From Viridibacillus arvi (lineage in GTDB: Bacteria > Bacillota > Bacilli > Bacillales_A > Planococcaceae), in assembly GCF_001274945.1 (NCBI RefSeq), contig NZ_LILB01000001.1, forward strand, positions 264,351-328,350: a stretch of 64,000 nucleotides of DNA, given 5' to 3'. A program made the translations under genes and the position numbers. Positions within the stretch are counted from its first letter, which is position 1, and each line of letters opens with the position of its first letter. Below, piece after piece: positions 1-8,041 of this stretch. A model generated the notes under the pieces. That model ran no database searches, had not been told where the DNA came from, and saw only the letters and a program-made list of their open reading frames with translations.

Positions 1-1
1 T

Positions 2-94
2 AATTCTATGTATGATAAAACAGTGAGCCAGTATTTACAGGCTCACAATGAAAAGAAAGAAATAATTGATGTAACCATACTTGATCATCACTAA
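2..94 (+). CDS. 3' end of an unidentified gene (partial)
   Basis: An open frame enters from the left edge and ends at a TAA at 92-94, giving about 30 C-terminal residues that end in ILDHH. The piece is too short to assign to a family. It lies upstream of galE on the same strand, so a surface-polysaccharide or sugar-nucleotide gene is possible, but this is only inferred from position. Confidence 0.45.
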   Translation, partial: NSMYDKTVSQYLQAHNEKKEIIDVTILDHH

Positions 95-242
95 CTATCT
101 ATAAATAATTCTTCTCTTGTTCTTTAATTAGACAAGTTACAAAAAGATTTGTAATAAAGGAGGTGATTATCCAAAAGATATTTCATACCAGAAGGAAGAA
201 TGAAATTAGTAATACAAAGAAGTTAAGAAATGGAGAGAAGCT

Positions 243-1298
243 TTGAACATACTAGTAACTGGTGGAGCAGGATATATTGGCTCACATATTTGTATCGAGT
301 TAATACAAGCTGGACATGAAATCATTATTGTAGATAACTTTATTAACAGTAATATGGAAGTAATCAATCGTATGCAAGCGATCACTAAGAAAAAAATAAC
401 ATGTCTCTCCGTAGATATTAGTCTTAAAGAAGATTTAGAAAAGGTGTTTCAAAACTATTCAATTGATAGTGTCATTCATTTAGCAGGCTCCAAATCTGTT
501 CCAGAATCCCTCCTCAACCCAATTAAATACTACTTACAGAATTTAGTAAGCACAATCCAGTTAGTCGAATTGATGAATAAATATAAAGTGCGGCAATTTG
601 TTTTCAGTTCATCAGCAACTGTCTATGGCACCCCAGAACAATGTCCTATCCCTGAAACTGCATCCTTAAATACAACGAATCCTTATGGTACAACGAAGCT
701 AGCTGTTGAAAAATTTTTATATGAGTTTGCGCAATCTAATCAATCTTTTTCAATAGTTTCATTACGATATTTTAATCCAATTGGAGCACATGAAAGTGGC
801 ATGATAGGAGAAGATCCTTTTTCCATTCCGAATAATTTGATGCCTTATATAACACAAGTGGCAACAGGTAAATTACCTTATTTAAATATATATGGAAATG
901 ATTATCCGACGCTTGATGGAACCGGTATTCGCGATTATATTCATGTTGTTGATTTAGCAAAAGGTCATGTCAAAGCCTTAGAAAGTTTAAAAGGAAAGAA
1001 TGGATGGAAAGTATTTAATCTAGGTACAGGCGAAGGATATAGCGTCTTACAAGTTGTAAAAACATTCGAATATGTCTCAGGTATTCCAATTAAATACCAT
1101 ATTAGCGACCGTCGTGAAGGTGATGTTGCCATTAGCTATGCAGATGCGACAAAAGCAAAGCAACAACTCGATTGGGTGGCAGAAAAAACACTAGAAGATA
1201 TGTGTAGAGATGCTTGGAGATGGCAAAGGAATAATCCAAATGGTTATAAGGTAAGGAATTTAGAAGAAAATCAGTTGTTATATATAACTGATTTGTAA
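243..1298 (+). CDS. galE: UDP-glucose 4-epimerase
   Basis: The 351-residue protein is an extended short-chain dehydrogenase that interconverts UDP-glucose and UDP-galactose in the cytoplasm. The N-terminal NAD-binding motif GGAGYIG is at residues 7-13. The active-site region SSSATVYG and the YGTTK motif (Tyr and Lys of the S-Y-K triad) are both present, as is the C-terminal substrate-domain signature RREGDVA. Length is normal for GalE. The start is TTG at 243, with GGAGAG a few bases upstream. A much better Shine-Dalgarno sequence at 157-165 lies too far away to serve this start. It probably supplies UDP-galactose for cell-wall or exopolysaccharide synthesis; no Leloir-pathway partner is visible nearby. 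Confidence 0.93.
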   Translation: MNILVTGGAGYIGSHICIELIQAGHEIIIVDNFINSNMEVINRMQAITKKKITCLSVDISLKEDLEKVFQNYSIDSVIHLAGSKSVPESLLNPIKYYLQNLVSTIQLVELMNKYKVRQFVFSSSATVYGTPEQCPIPETASLNTTNPYGTTKLAVEKFLYEFAQSNQSFSIVSLRYFNPIGAHESGMIGEDPFSIPNNLMPYITQVATGKLPYLNIYGNDYPTLDGTGIRDYIHVVDLAKGHVKALESLKGKNGWKVFNLGTGEGYSVLQVVKTFEYVSGIPIKYHISDRREGDVAISYADATKAKQQLDWVAEKTLEDMCRDAWRWQRNNPNGYKVRNLEENQLLYITDL

Positions 1299-1373
1299 TT
1301 GTTGCATAAAAATGGAATATGTTTTATACTATATTAAACATACTTAATTACTATGATTTAAAATACTTTTCTA

Positions 1374-1404
1374 AAGCCCTGTAGGAAAACTATGAGGGCT
1401 TATT
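1374..1404 (+). terminator. Possible terminator after galE
   Basis: AAGCCCT (1374-1380) pairs with AGGGCTT (1395-1401), and the stem can extend inward around a GAAAA loop. The T tract is poor (TATTT), so termination may be weak. It separates galE from the metA leader. Confidence 0.4.
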
Positions 1405-1417
1405 TCCTGTGGTTGAA

Positions 1418-1446
1418 TTGACAGAAATGTTTGCTTATCTGACAAT
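1418..1446 (+). promoter_or_regulatory. Sigma-A-type promoter of the metA leader
   Basis: A perfect -35 hexamer TTGACA (1418-1423) is followed by a 17-bp spacer and GACAAT (1441-1446) as -10. It lies about 30 bases upstream of the S-box leader, as expected for a riboswitch-controlled transcript. Confidence 0.6.
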
Positions 1447-1474
1447 TTAATGATAGGATTAAATCAATTAAATA

Positions 1475-1582
1475 TTCTTATCAAGAGAAGCAGAGGGATA
1501 AGGCCCTGTGAAGCTTCAGCAACCTCTGATTTAATCAGAAAGGTGCTAAGTCCTACAAGACAAAAGTCTTGGAAGATAAGAA
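1475..1582 (+). ncRNA. SAM-I (S-box) riboswitch upstream of metA
   Basis: The stretch carries the S-box core: an AGAG after the P1 5' strand, AGGGA and GGCCC with TGAAGCTTCAGCAACC, then GGTGCTAA and the closing GATAAG. P1 forms between TTCTTATC (1475-1482) and GATAAGAA (1575-1582). An intrinsic terminator follows at 1599-1633. By S-box logic, SAM binding stabilises P1 and permits termination, switching metA off when methionine and SAM are plentiful. Confidence 0.95.
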
Positions 1583-1598
1583 ACGAGCGTGTTAAGTT

Positions 1599-1633
1599 AG
1601 CCCTCATTCTTATCCTGAGAATGAGGGCTTTTT
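1599..1633 (+). terminator. S-box expression-platform terminator
   Basis: A perfect 12-bp stem pairs AGCCCTCATTCT (1599-1610) with AGAATGAGGGCT (1618-1629) around a 7-base loop, followed by a T run. It lies between the aptamer and metA, so it is the conditional terminator of the riboswitch. Confidence 0.92.
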
Positions 1634-1679
1634 ATATACGTGTACATAATAAACAAAAGGAAAAAGGAGAGAAAAAGCA

Positions 1680-2588
1680 ATGCCAATTAATATTCCGAAA
1701 AACCTTCCTGCAACGGAATTACTAAAAGAGGAAAAAATTTTCGTAATGGAAGAGGACCGTTCAAAAAGCCAAAATATTCGTCCTTTAAATATACTGATTT
1801 TGAATTTAATGCCAGAAAAAGAGAAAACCGAGCTTCAATTATTGCGTCTACTAGGTAATACACCACTACAAGTGAACGTAACGTTTTTAAATACGGCGAC
1901 TTATGTTTCAAAAAATGTAAGCAAAACACATTTAGAATCATTTTATACGACGTTTGAACATGTTAAACACCGTCGCTTTGACGGTATGATTATAACTGGT
2001 GCACCGATTGAATTAATGGAGTTTGAAGATGTTGATTTCTGGGAAGAAATCGTCAGTATTATGGATTGGACCAAAACAAATGTCACATCTGTTTTACATA
2101 TTTGTTGGGGTGCACAAGCAGCACTTTATCATCATTATGGTATTGGAAAATTCCCACTGGCGAAGAAATGCTCAGGAATTTATGATCATACAATTACAGA
2201 TCCAACTGTGAAGCTTGTTCGTGGTTTCAATGATATATTTACTGCACCTCATTCACGGAATACATCAGTATCTATAGAAGAAGTTGAAGCTCATCCAAAG
2301 CTTAAACTATTGTCAGCCTCTGATGATGCTGGAGTATTTATTGTCATGTCAGAAGATGAAAAACACATTATGATTACTGGGCATTTAGAATACGACGCAC
2401 ATACGTTGGCAGATGAATATACTCGTGACGTTGCTAAAGGGTTGAATATAGAAGTTCCAAAGAATTATTTTCCAAATGATGATCCAGCAAAGCAACCATA
2501 TAATACTTGGCGTTCACATACCCATTTATTGTTCTCCAACTGGTTGAACTACTATGTATACCAAGAAACACCATTTGAGTGGGAATGA
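1680..2588 (+). CDS. metA: Homoserine O-acyltransferase MetA (probably acetyltransferase)
   Basis: The 302-residue MetA-family enzyme activates homoserine at the first committed step of methionine synthesis. The catalytic residues are visible: Cys142 in HICWGA, and His235 and Glu237 in TGHLEYD. Residue 111 is Glu (GAPIE), the position reported to favour acetyl-CoA in Bacillus-type MetA, whereas E. coli has Gly there and uses succinyl-CoA. O-acetylhomoserine is therefore the likely product. The ATG has a good upstream AAGGAGAG. The gene stands alone behind an S-box leader and has its own terminator at 2602-2635, so SAM level is its likely main regulator. Confidence 0.94.
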   Translation: MPINIPKNLPATELLKEEKIFVMEEDRSKSQNIRPLNILILNLMPEKEKTELQLLRLLGNTPLQVNVTFLNTATYVSKNVSKTHLESFYTTFEHVKHRRFDGMIITGAPIELMEFEDVDFWEEIVSIMDWTKTNVTSVLHICWGAQAALYHHYGIGKFPLAKKCSGIYDHTITDPTVKLVRGFNDIFTAPHSRNTSVSIEEVEAHPKLKLLSASDDAGVFIVMSEDEKHIMITGHLEYDAHTLADEYTRDVAKGLNIEVPKNYFPNDDPAKQPYNTWRSHTHLLFSNWLNYYVYQETPFEWE

Positions 2589-2601
2589 TAGAAAGAAATG
2601 A

Positions 2602-2635
2602 TCTATTCTATTTGTTAAATGGAATAGAGCTTTTT
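2602..2635 (+). terminator. metA terminator
   Basis: An 11-12-bp hairpin pairs 2602-2613 with 2617-2628 (one G-U pair, GTT loop) and is followed by TTTTT at 2631-2635, just downstream of the metA stop. Confidence 0.75.
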
Positions 2636-2757
2636 CTGTTGAGTGTAGATACTCTTTATAAGTAAAGACCATTTTCTATTAAAATTAAAAGGTAAGCACC
2701 TTTGAAGCATACTTTATGCTATGATAAATGTAGTTTATCTCGAAGGGAAGACAATCA

Positions 2758-3399
2758 ATGAACTCACCTTTTACTTTTATTCATACAGAACCAAAAAATA
2801 TGGATCCAGCTAAAAAATACCCTGCTATTTTCTTATTACATGGGATGGGGAGTAATGAGCAAGATTTACCTGGATTAGTAGCTGATTTTAAAGATAGTTG
2901 TCATATCTTTAGTTTACGTGGTCCTATTACACAAAAACCTGGTTATGCTTTCTTTACAATTCAAGATATAGGGAAACCAGATCGTCCAGTTTTTGATAAA
3001 GTAGTGCATTTTATCCGAGAATTTATAGATGAAGCTTCTTTCATTTATAATATTGATGTAGAGAAAGTTGTATTAATGGGCTTTAGCCAAGGTGCTATTT
3101 TAGCACAATCACTAGCATTTATATTAGGTGATAAGTTAACAGCTGTTGTCGCTTTAAGTGGTTATATCCCTGATTTTGTGAAAAACGAGTATCATAAACA
3201 ATCAGTAGAACATTTGCCAATTTTCATCTCACATGGTGAATATGATTATGTTATTCCTCATCAATGGGGAGTTGAAAGTAAAGACTCCTTTGAATCATTA
3301 GGTGCAGCAGTCACTTTTAAGAGCTATCCAGACGGACACGGTGTTACACCAGCTAATCACTTAGATTTAGTTACTTTTCTAAAAGAACAAATTTCTTAA
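2758..3399 (+). CDS. Alpha/beta-hydrolase, carboxylesterase/phospholipase family
   Basis: The 213-residue protein belongs to the compact 'predicted esterase' branch of alpha/beta hydrolases. The oxyanion-hole motif HGMGSNE starts at residue 28. The nucleophile elbow GFSQGA puts Ser110 in place, with Asp163 (GEYDYVIP) and His194 (PDGHGVTP) completing a catalytic triad. There is no signal peptide, so it is cytoplasmic. The substrate cannot be read from sequence; short acyl esters are typical of the family. It is monocistronic, with no functional link to metA or the downstream genes. Confidence 0.8.
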   Translation: MNSPFTFIHTEPKNMDPAKKYPAIFLLHGMGSNEQDLPGLVADFKDSCHIFSLRGPITQKPGYAFFTIQDIGKPDRPVFDKVVHFIREFIDEASFIYNIDVEKVVLMGFSQGAILAQSLAFILGDKLTAVVALSGYIPDFVKNEYHKQSVEHLPIFISHGEYDYVIPHQWGVESKDSFESLGAAVTFKSYPDGHGVTPANHLDLVTFLKEQIS

Positions 3400-3473
3400 C
3401 TAAACTATAAAAGATACAAGCAAAATTATGCACTGACATATAAATATAAGACAAATAAAACACCTTTCGTTGA

Positions 3474-3713
3474 AAAAGGGTATCCTATCTTTATAAATCA
3501 ACGTATCATGATTGGATATTCCCTTGGCTACCTATGCGTTTTATGGTAGATGGGCTAAGAGAGTTATTTTTCTTTAGTAAAACATTAAGTTGGAATCAAC
3601 CAACCTCTGTTTTATGTTGGATAGGTTTAGGCAGTTTAGTAGTATTCTTTATGTCTATCCTCAAAGTGGAAAATAAAAATGAAAACACCACTTCAGAACA
3701 TTCGGGAAACTAA
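3474..3713 (+). pseudogene. C-terminal remnant of a YhgE/Pip- or ABC-2-type membrane protein
   Basis: A reading frame open from 3474 to TAA at 3711-3713 encodes about 79 residues with no plausible start. It contains WIFPWLPMRFMVDGLRE followed by a hydrophobic helix and a charged tail. That order (P-L-P-x-x-x-x-x-DGLRE, then a last transmembrane helix) resembles the C terminus of YhgE/Pip and ABC-2 permeases. The rest of the gene is absent, so this is read as a deletion remnant. A strong terminator follows directly. Confidence 0.5.
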
Positions 3714-3728
3714 ATAGAAGAATATTCA

Positions 3729-3771
3729 ACAAAGCCATGAGCAAAAAGTCGCTCATGGCTTTGTTTTTTTC
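3729..3771 (+). terminator. Strong terminator
   Basis: A perfect 14-bp stem (3729-3742 with 3751-3764) and an 8-base loop are followed by seven or more T. It ends transcripts from the esterase and the remnant. Confidence 0.88.
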
Positions 3772-3885
3772 TATATTAAGTGTAAATAGCAATAACATTA
3801 TAAATAATATATGACTGAATATTGATTATATATAAACCTCGCTAGTCTATATAATAAAGATCAAAATCCAGCATCTAAGAGAAAA
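3771..3885. repeat. Dispersed intergenic repeat, copy A
   Basis: This copy starts with CTATAT directly after a terminator T tract. After 66 bases it has CCTCGCTAGTCTA (3837-3849), and 38 bases after that motif begins it has CTAAG (3875-3879). The same landmarks recur at 23525-23640 (spacings 66 and 38) and 25405-25520 (67 and 37). Sequence between landmarks is AT-rich and less conserved. No ORF or transposase is associated. Function unknown. Confidence 0.65.
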
Positions 3886-3920
3886 TAAAAACCATACTAG
3901 CAAAAATCTAGTACGGTTTT
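3884..3920 (-). terminator. Terminator of the cobalt-transport operon
   Basis: On the minus strand a 12-bp stem (AAACCGTACTAG with CTAGTATGGTTT, one G-U pair) is followed by a T-rich tail, 14 bases past the cbiO stop. Confidence 0.8.
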
Positions 3921-3933
3921 AGAATAATAATTG

Positions 3934-4782
3934 TTACTTAACAGTTATGTCTGCCTTGAATTGCTGAAATAATTGCTCCCTATTTCGTGGAAAAGGGGCA
4001 TCAATTGCTAATATTCCGTTTTGTTGTAATTGCTCTACCGTTTCAAATATCCAAGGCTTCTCAAGATGAGCTTTTGAAAGTAAGTTAGGTTGTTTGAAAA
4101 CGGAAACTGGATCACCATGATATAGAATTTGTCCTGCACTCATTACAATGATCTCATCAGCCCATTCATAAGCAAAATGCACATCATGTGTCGATAATAT
4201 AATGGTTTTATGCGGTTTATGAATCGTATTTAAAAGTGACATGATTTGTTTAGAATAATATGCATCAAGACCTGCAGATGGCTCATCTAAGATAAAGACA
4301 TCGGGATCCATAGCTAAAACTCCAGCAATAGCGACACGTTTTTTCTGTCCTAAACTTAAAAAATGAATTGGTTTTTGTTGTAGGGGGTTAACTTCAGTTT
4401 CTTGCATCGCCCAGTTAACTTGTTCAACTACTTTTTCTTTAGACCAGCCAAGATTTATAGGTCCAAACGAGATATCTTGTTTGACAGTACCAGAAAATAA
4501 CTGAGAATCCGGATCTTGAAAGACAATACCAACTTGCTCTCGTAACTTTAATAAAGATTTGCGTCCATATTCCATCCGATACCCTTTAAAATATATCTCA
4601 CCTGAAGAAGGTTGCAATATCCCATTTAAATGCTGAAATAATGTAGATTTACCAGCACCGTTATTACCGAGTAATGCAATTTTCTTGCCCTTTTTTATAG
4701 AAAGAGATAGGTCGTTTAATGCAATTGTGCCATCTTGATAGCTATGAGTAAGGTGTTGTATGTCAAAAAATAGCTCATCCAT
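3934..4782 (-). CDS. cbiO: Cobalt ECF transporter ATPase CbiO
   Basis: The 282-residue ABC ATPase energises cobalt uptake by the group-I ECF complex CbiMNQO at the inner face of the membrane. Walker A GNNGAGKST is at residues 39-47. The Q-loop FQDPDSQLF is characteristic of ECF ATPases, the signature is LSLGQKKRVAIAG, and Walker B is VFILDEPSAGLD followed by a switch His in STHDVHF. It overlaps cbiQ by 8 bases and is the last gene of the operon. Expression should fall when B12 is high, because the cobalamin riboswitch at 6836-6995 precedes cbiM. Confidence 0.93.
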   Translation of the reverse strand: MDELFFDIQHLTHSYQDGTIALNDLSLSIKKGKKIALLGNNGAGKSTLFQHLNGILQPSSGEIYFKGYRMEYGRKSLLKLREQVGIVFQDPDSQLFSGTVKQDISFGPINLGWSKEKVVEQVNWAMQETEVNPLQQKPIHFLSLGQKKRVAIAGVLAMDPDVFILDEPSAGLDAYYSKQIMSLLNTIHKPHKTIILSTHDVHFAYEWADEIIVMSAGQILYHGDPVSVFKQPNLLSKAHLEKPWIFETVEQLQQNGILAIDAPFPRNREQLFQQFKADITVK

Positions 4783-5569
4783 TTAGGCTTCCTCCAAACT
4801 GAATATAAACAGAGACAATGCTAACAAAAATAAGTGTAATTACTATCCAATTTTTATTAGAAAATGAATAGTCATTCTCTAATAATGTTATATCGTCCGT
4901 ATAGCATCGAGAATTCATCGCAATAATTAACTCTTTTGAACGTTGAAACACATGAACAAATAAAGATGAAACAAGTAACCCTAAAGAGTGAATACTTTGT
5001 TTCACAGTTAAATAACCAAGACGAGAATTTTGAGCTTGATGAATTTTAAGTGATGTTTCTAAAAAAACGAAAATAAAGCGATATGTGATTTCAGTTAATT
5101 CAATTAATAAAGCGGGAACTCTCAGTCTACGTAAGACATGTAAAATATCATGAACAGGTGTAGTCAACGTTAAGAAGTATAAGCAACTAATACTACTTAG
5201 TACTGTGAAAAATAATTGAATTGCCGTCTCAACACTACTTTCCGTAATAAAAATATACAATCCTAACAATTTAGTTGTCCAAAGTGCTGAAGTGATTAAG
5301 GAATCATTACTTGAAAATGAAATCAATATGGTCAGCATACTCGATAATAGGAAAAAACTAGGGACTAATAATAACTTTAAATAATATTTAAAAGGAATTT
5401 TCGCACCTAAAATTGTAAAAACACTCATCACAGTGAATGTGATGAGTGATACAAGTGTATCTTTCACAGTTAACGAAAATAACATCAGAAAAAAGGTGAA
5501 TACCATTTTTTCTATTGGATGAATATGCTGCCAACGATTCATATAAGCATATTTATCAATAAGAAGCAT
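4775..5569 (-). CDS. cbiQ: Cobalt ECF transporter T component CbiQ
   Basis: The 264-residue integral membrane protein couples CbiO to CbiM. Several hydrophobic segments span residues about 20-130, and the cytoplasmic coupling region carries the family's Ala/Arg-rich motifs (LRRLRVPALLIELTE and SRLGY). C-terminal sequence SRCYTDD matches the typical ECF-T end before a last hydrophobic helix. It follows cbiN with only one base between the genes, so translation is likely coupled. Confidence 0.88.
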   Translation of the reverse strand: MLLIDKYAYMNRWQHIHPIEKMVFTFFLMLFSLTVKDTLVSLITFTVMSVFTILGAKIPFKYYLKLLLVPSFFLLSSMLTILISFSSNDSLITSALWTTKLLGLYIFITESSVETAIQLFFTVLSSISCLYFLTLTTPVHDILHVLRRLRVPALLIELTEITYRFIFVFLETSLKIHQAQNSRLGYLTVKQSIHSLGLLVSSLFVHVFQRSKELIIAMNSRCYTDDITLLENDYSFSNKNWIVITLIFVSIVSVYIQFGGSLNG

Positions 5570-5570
5570 C

Positions 5571-5873
5571 TTATATTTGACCCTCTTTGTTATTAACGTT
5601 ATCTTTGCGTTTGTATTTACCTCTTGTTAGACCAACAAAGTAACCGATAAAACCAGCACCAATGGCTGCTTGGAGGCAGAATAGTAGACTTTCAATTTCA
5701 CCACTTGGTGGTTCCCAAATACTTGAGAACCAAGGTTCATATGAAGCATTTATTTCACCAATGGCAGCTTCAGCTTCACCATCAGCTCCTCCAAATTCAG
5801 CCCCTTTTTGAATGAAAAGAGGGAAGATAGCAAGAATGACAACGACTGAGATTAGTATTACATTTTTTTTCAT
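5571..5873 (-). CDS. cbiN: Cobalt transport auxiliary protein CbiN
   Basis: The 100-residue protein has an N-terminal membrane helix (about residues 4-20), then an extracytoplasmic loop rich in Gly, Ala and acidic residues with the family motif [15 protein letters not shown], then a second helix ending GYFVG. This two-helix topology and length are typical of CbiN, which stimulates CbiM-dependent cobalt uptake. It overlaps cbiM by 4 bases (ATGA). Confidence 0.9.
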   Translation of the reverse strand: MKKNVILISVVVILAIFPLFIQKGAEFGGADGEAEAAIGEINASYEPWFSSIWEPPSGEIESLLFCLQAAIGAGFIGYFVGLTRGKYKRKDNVNNKEGQI

Positions 5874-6631
5874 CGTTGTTCAGCCCCTTTCGAGAATACG
5901 CGCAGCGCTTTTAACTCAGCTACGTTGTATTTTTTTAAAAAGTTCATAATGACCACAGTTAAAATACCTTCAGAAATAGCTAATGGAATTTGCGTTAATG
6001 CGAAAATAGTACTGAATTTCGTGAAAGAAGCAAAGAATCCACCTACTTCAGAAGGGAATGCAAGTGCTAATTGGATAGAAGTGACTAGGTAAGTGCCAAG
6101 ATCACCTAAAGTTGCAGCCAAAAATACAGCAAATGCAAAAGTTAAGCCTGCTTTAGAAGCCCCTTTGTAAACACCGTAAGCAATTAGAGGACCAACGACT
6201 GCCATTGAAAAGGCATTTGCACCAAGTGTTGTTAAGCCACCGTGAGCTAAAAGCAATGATTGAAATAAAAGAACAATAAAACCTACAATACTCATTGCAA
6301 ATGGTCCAAATAATACAGTTCCTAAACCTACACCAGTAGGGTGAGAACAACTACCTGTTACAGATGGGATTTTAAGTGCAGATAAAACAAAAGCAAAAGC
6401 CCCAGATAAGCCAAGCATCATTTTAGTATCTGGATTTTCCTTAATTGTTTTACGTATTGATCGGAATCCAAGAATCAAAAATGGAATTGTTACTGCCCAC
6501 CAAAAGATAGCCCATTCTACAGGTAAGAACCCCTCCATAATATGCATGGCAAATGCTTGTTTTGGAACAATCATGACAAATGCTAGAAAATAGATCATTT
6601 TCCAGTTAAATATTGATTTTAACTTATTCAT
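5870..6631 (-). CDS. cbiM: Cobalt transporter substrate-binding component CbiM
   Basis: The 253-residue membrane protein is the cobalt-specific S component. A signal sequence ends at AFA (residue 28), so the mature protein begins MHIMEGFLP, the conserved N terminus whose Met-His places the metal-binding site. Conserved SCSHPTG follows the first helices. The start has an AAAGGGAGAA site upstream. It is first in cbiM-cbiN-cbiQ-cbiO and is preceded by a cobalamin riboswitch and terminator, so import is shut down by B12. Confidence 0.94.
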   Translation of the reverse strand: MNKLKSIFNWKMIYFLAFVMIVPKQAFAMHIMEGFLPVEWAIFWWAVTIPFLILGFRSIRKTIKENPDTKMMLGLSGAFAFVLSALKIPSVTGSCSHPTGVGLGTVLFGPFAMSIVGFIVLLFQSLLLAHGGLTTLGANAFSMAVVGPLIAYGVYKGASKAGLTFAFAVFLAATLGDLGTYLVTSIQLALAFPSEVGGFFASFTKFSTIFALTQIPLAISEGILTVVIMNFLKKYNVAELKALRVFSKGAEQR

Positions 6632-6735
6632 ATTATTCTCCCTTTTGTTTATGTATTTTTTCTAGATATACAGTTATATACAAATAACACCTCCTATGAA
6701 ATACCTCTCAGGGTAGGGCGTATAGCGATTTTTCA

Positions 6736-6768
6736 AATAAAAAGCACCTCTTTCATAGAAAGAAGTGC
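6736..6768 (-). terminator. Riboswitch terminator upstream of cbiM
   Basis: On the minus strand an 11-bp stem (6758-6768 with 6744-6754, one G-U pair) has a 3-base loop and is followed by TTTTTATTT. It lies between the cobalamin aptamer and cbiM and is the probable expression platform. Confidence 0.82.
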
Positions 6769-6835
6769 GTGAAGGAAAAGTCATCAAAAAATAAGACTTA
6801 CTCACTTTCACACCCATCCTCGTAGGTTGAAACAG

Positions 6836-6995
6836 TTCCTCTCTTTATGGCAGGTCTCCTGGCTTAGAATCATCATTTTGCTACAGCCTTCCCGTCTATT
6901 GACAGTGACATAATGTAGCAAAACTCCTCAACACAGTGGCGGGACCGCGTCGGATTAACACCGACTTCCCTTTTAAGTTAAACGCTAATTTAACA
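6836..6995 (-). ncRNA. Cobalamin riboswitch controlling cbiMNQO
   Basis: Read on the minus strand, the segment has the 5' GGGAA and GGTGTTAATCC, then the core GCGGTCCCGCCACTGT, and near the 3' end the B12 box AGCCAGGAGACCTGCC. These are the hallmark blocks of the AdoCbl-class aptamer. The terminator at 6736-6768 follows. End coordinates are approximate. Confidence 0.93.
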
Positions 6996-7192
6996 CCATA
7001 AAGTTTATTGAATTGTTTGATTTCAGAATATAGTGTATCATGAGAATTTTCTTTCTACTAGAAGTTTATTATAGAATTTTCAAAAATATTGAAATTGAGT
7101 AGTAAAGTAGATATAACCGTTTTGAACTACTTTATATATGCTAAAATGCTAGTTCTAAATTATGTCAAGATAATATTCATAAAAAAATCTAT

Positions 7193-7220
7193 TTGAATCT
7201 AGTAAAATTTAGTATATGAT
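7193..7220 (+). promoter_or_regulatory. Candidate promoter of the cobalamin operon
   Basis: TTGAAT (7193-7198), a 16-bp spacer and TATGAT (7215-7220) lie about 50 bases upstream of the aptamer. The -10 is good and the -35 moderate. Confidence 0.45.
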
Positions 7221-7269
7221 AGTTACAGATTTAGAATTTACTGAATAATACAATTGAATATCAAATTTA

Positions 7270-7437
7270 AAAGTGCCGACATGTTTGGATTATTAAGCAT
7301 GTTGGATAATAGGGAAATCGGTTAGAATCCGATGCAGCCCCCGCTACTGTAACGCAGATGAAATGATAATACTCACTGGTGAAATACTGGGAAGAGATCA
7401 AAGTAAAGTGACGCGTAAGCCAGGAAACCTGCTTTTA
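7270..7437 (+). ncRNA. Cobalamin riboswitch controlling the cbi operon
   Basis: The segment contains GGGAA with GGTTAGAATCC, the core GCAGCCCCCGCTACTGT, and the B12 box AAGCCAGGAAACCTGC at its 3' end. A perfect terminator hairpin at 7528-7558 precedes cbiW. The aptamer stands head-to-head with the cbiM riboswitch, so both arms of the locus sense B12. Confidence 0.95.
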
Positions 7438-7527
7438 TAATTATGAACGATACTTTTCGGAGGGAAAGGTGAAGGCTACAGTGGATGACGCTTATTTTTT
7501 TTGTGTTGTCTGAATAATCTAGTTTTT

Positions 7528-7558
7528 AAACCTTAATTCTTTGAATTAAGGTTTTTTT
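7528..7558 (+). terminator. Riboswitch terminator upstream of cbiW
   Basis: A perfect 12-bp stem (AAACCTTAATTC with GAATTAAGGTTT, TTT loop) is followed by a T run. It is the likely attenuator for the whole cobalamin operon. Confidence 0.9.
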
Positions 7559-7647
7559 ATTTGCCAAAATAAATAACTAGTTGCCAATTTACCCTATTTC
7601 CATAGATTTTTCTTGAAAAATGATGAACACCATATGGGAGGATCACT

Positions 7648-8013
7648 ATGACAACTTGGAATTTAGAAAGTATGAAAAGCCATTTACTTATATGCAATGG
7701 AAGTAGTTGTTTGAAGAAAGGCGGGGAGGAGGTAACGCTGGCAGTGAGAGATGAGATTGCTAGGCTTGGGATTGACGAACAAATACATACTACTCGAACT
7801 CGCTGTAATGGGCGTTGCAAAGATGCCTGTGTCGTAATTGCATATCCACAAGGTACTTGGTATAAAGCAGAATCTCCTGAAATTGGCCGTCAAATTGTTC
7901 GTGATTGTATGGATCAGCAAGTTGCACCGCATGTCGTTTACCAAACGATTAAGGGCAACATGACGAAAAACCCGACATCAGGAGCGATTAAAGGTATTTT
8001 GAAAAACAAATAG
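7648..8013 (+). CDS. cbiW: Thioredoxin-like [2Fe-2S] ferredoxin CbiW
   Basis: The 121-residue protein resembles thioredoxin-fold 2Fe-2S ferredoxins. The cysteines stand at residues 16, 21, 53, 57 and 61 in ICNGSSC and RCNGRCKDAC, consistent with a 2Fe-2S site plus one extra. In Bacillus megaterium the first gene of the corrin operon (cbiW) has this character and this position. An electron-transfer or redox role for the Fe-S enzymes CbiH60 and CbiX is inferred, not shown. The ATG follows a good GGGAGGA. The gene lies directly after the riboswitch terminator. Confidence 0.82.
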   Translation: MTTWNLESMKSHLLICNGSSCLKKGGEEVTLAVRDEIARLGIDEQIHTTRTRCNGRCKDACVVIAYPQGTWYKAESPEIGRQIVRDCMDQQVAPHVVYQTIKGNMTKNPTSGAIKGILKNK

Positions 8014-8041
8014 TTAGATGTAGCGAAAAGGAGATGTTTGA

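Noticed and set aside
1450-1725. 91-codon plus-strand frame
   Set aside because: It runs through the S-box aptamer and its terminator and overlaps metA; no ribosome site.
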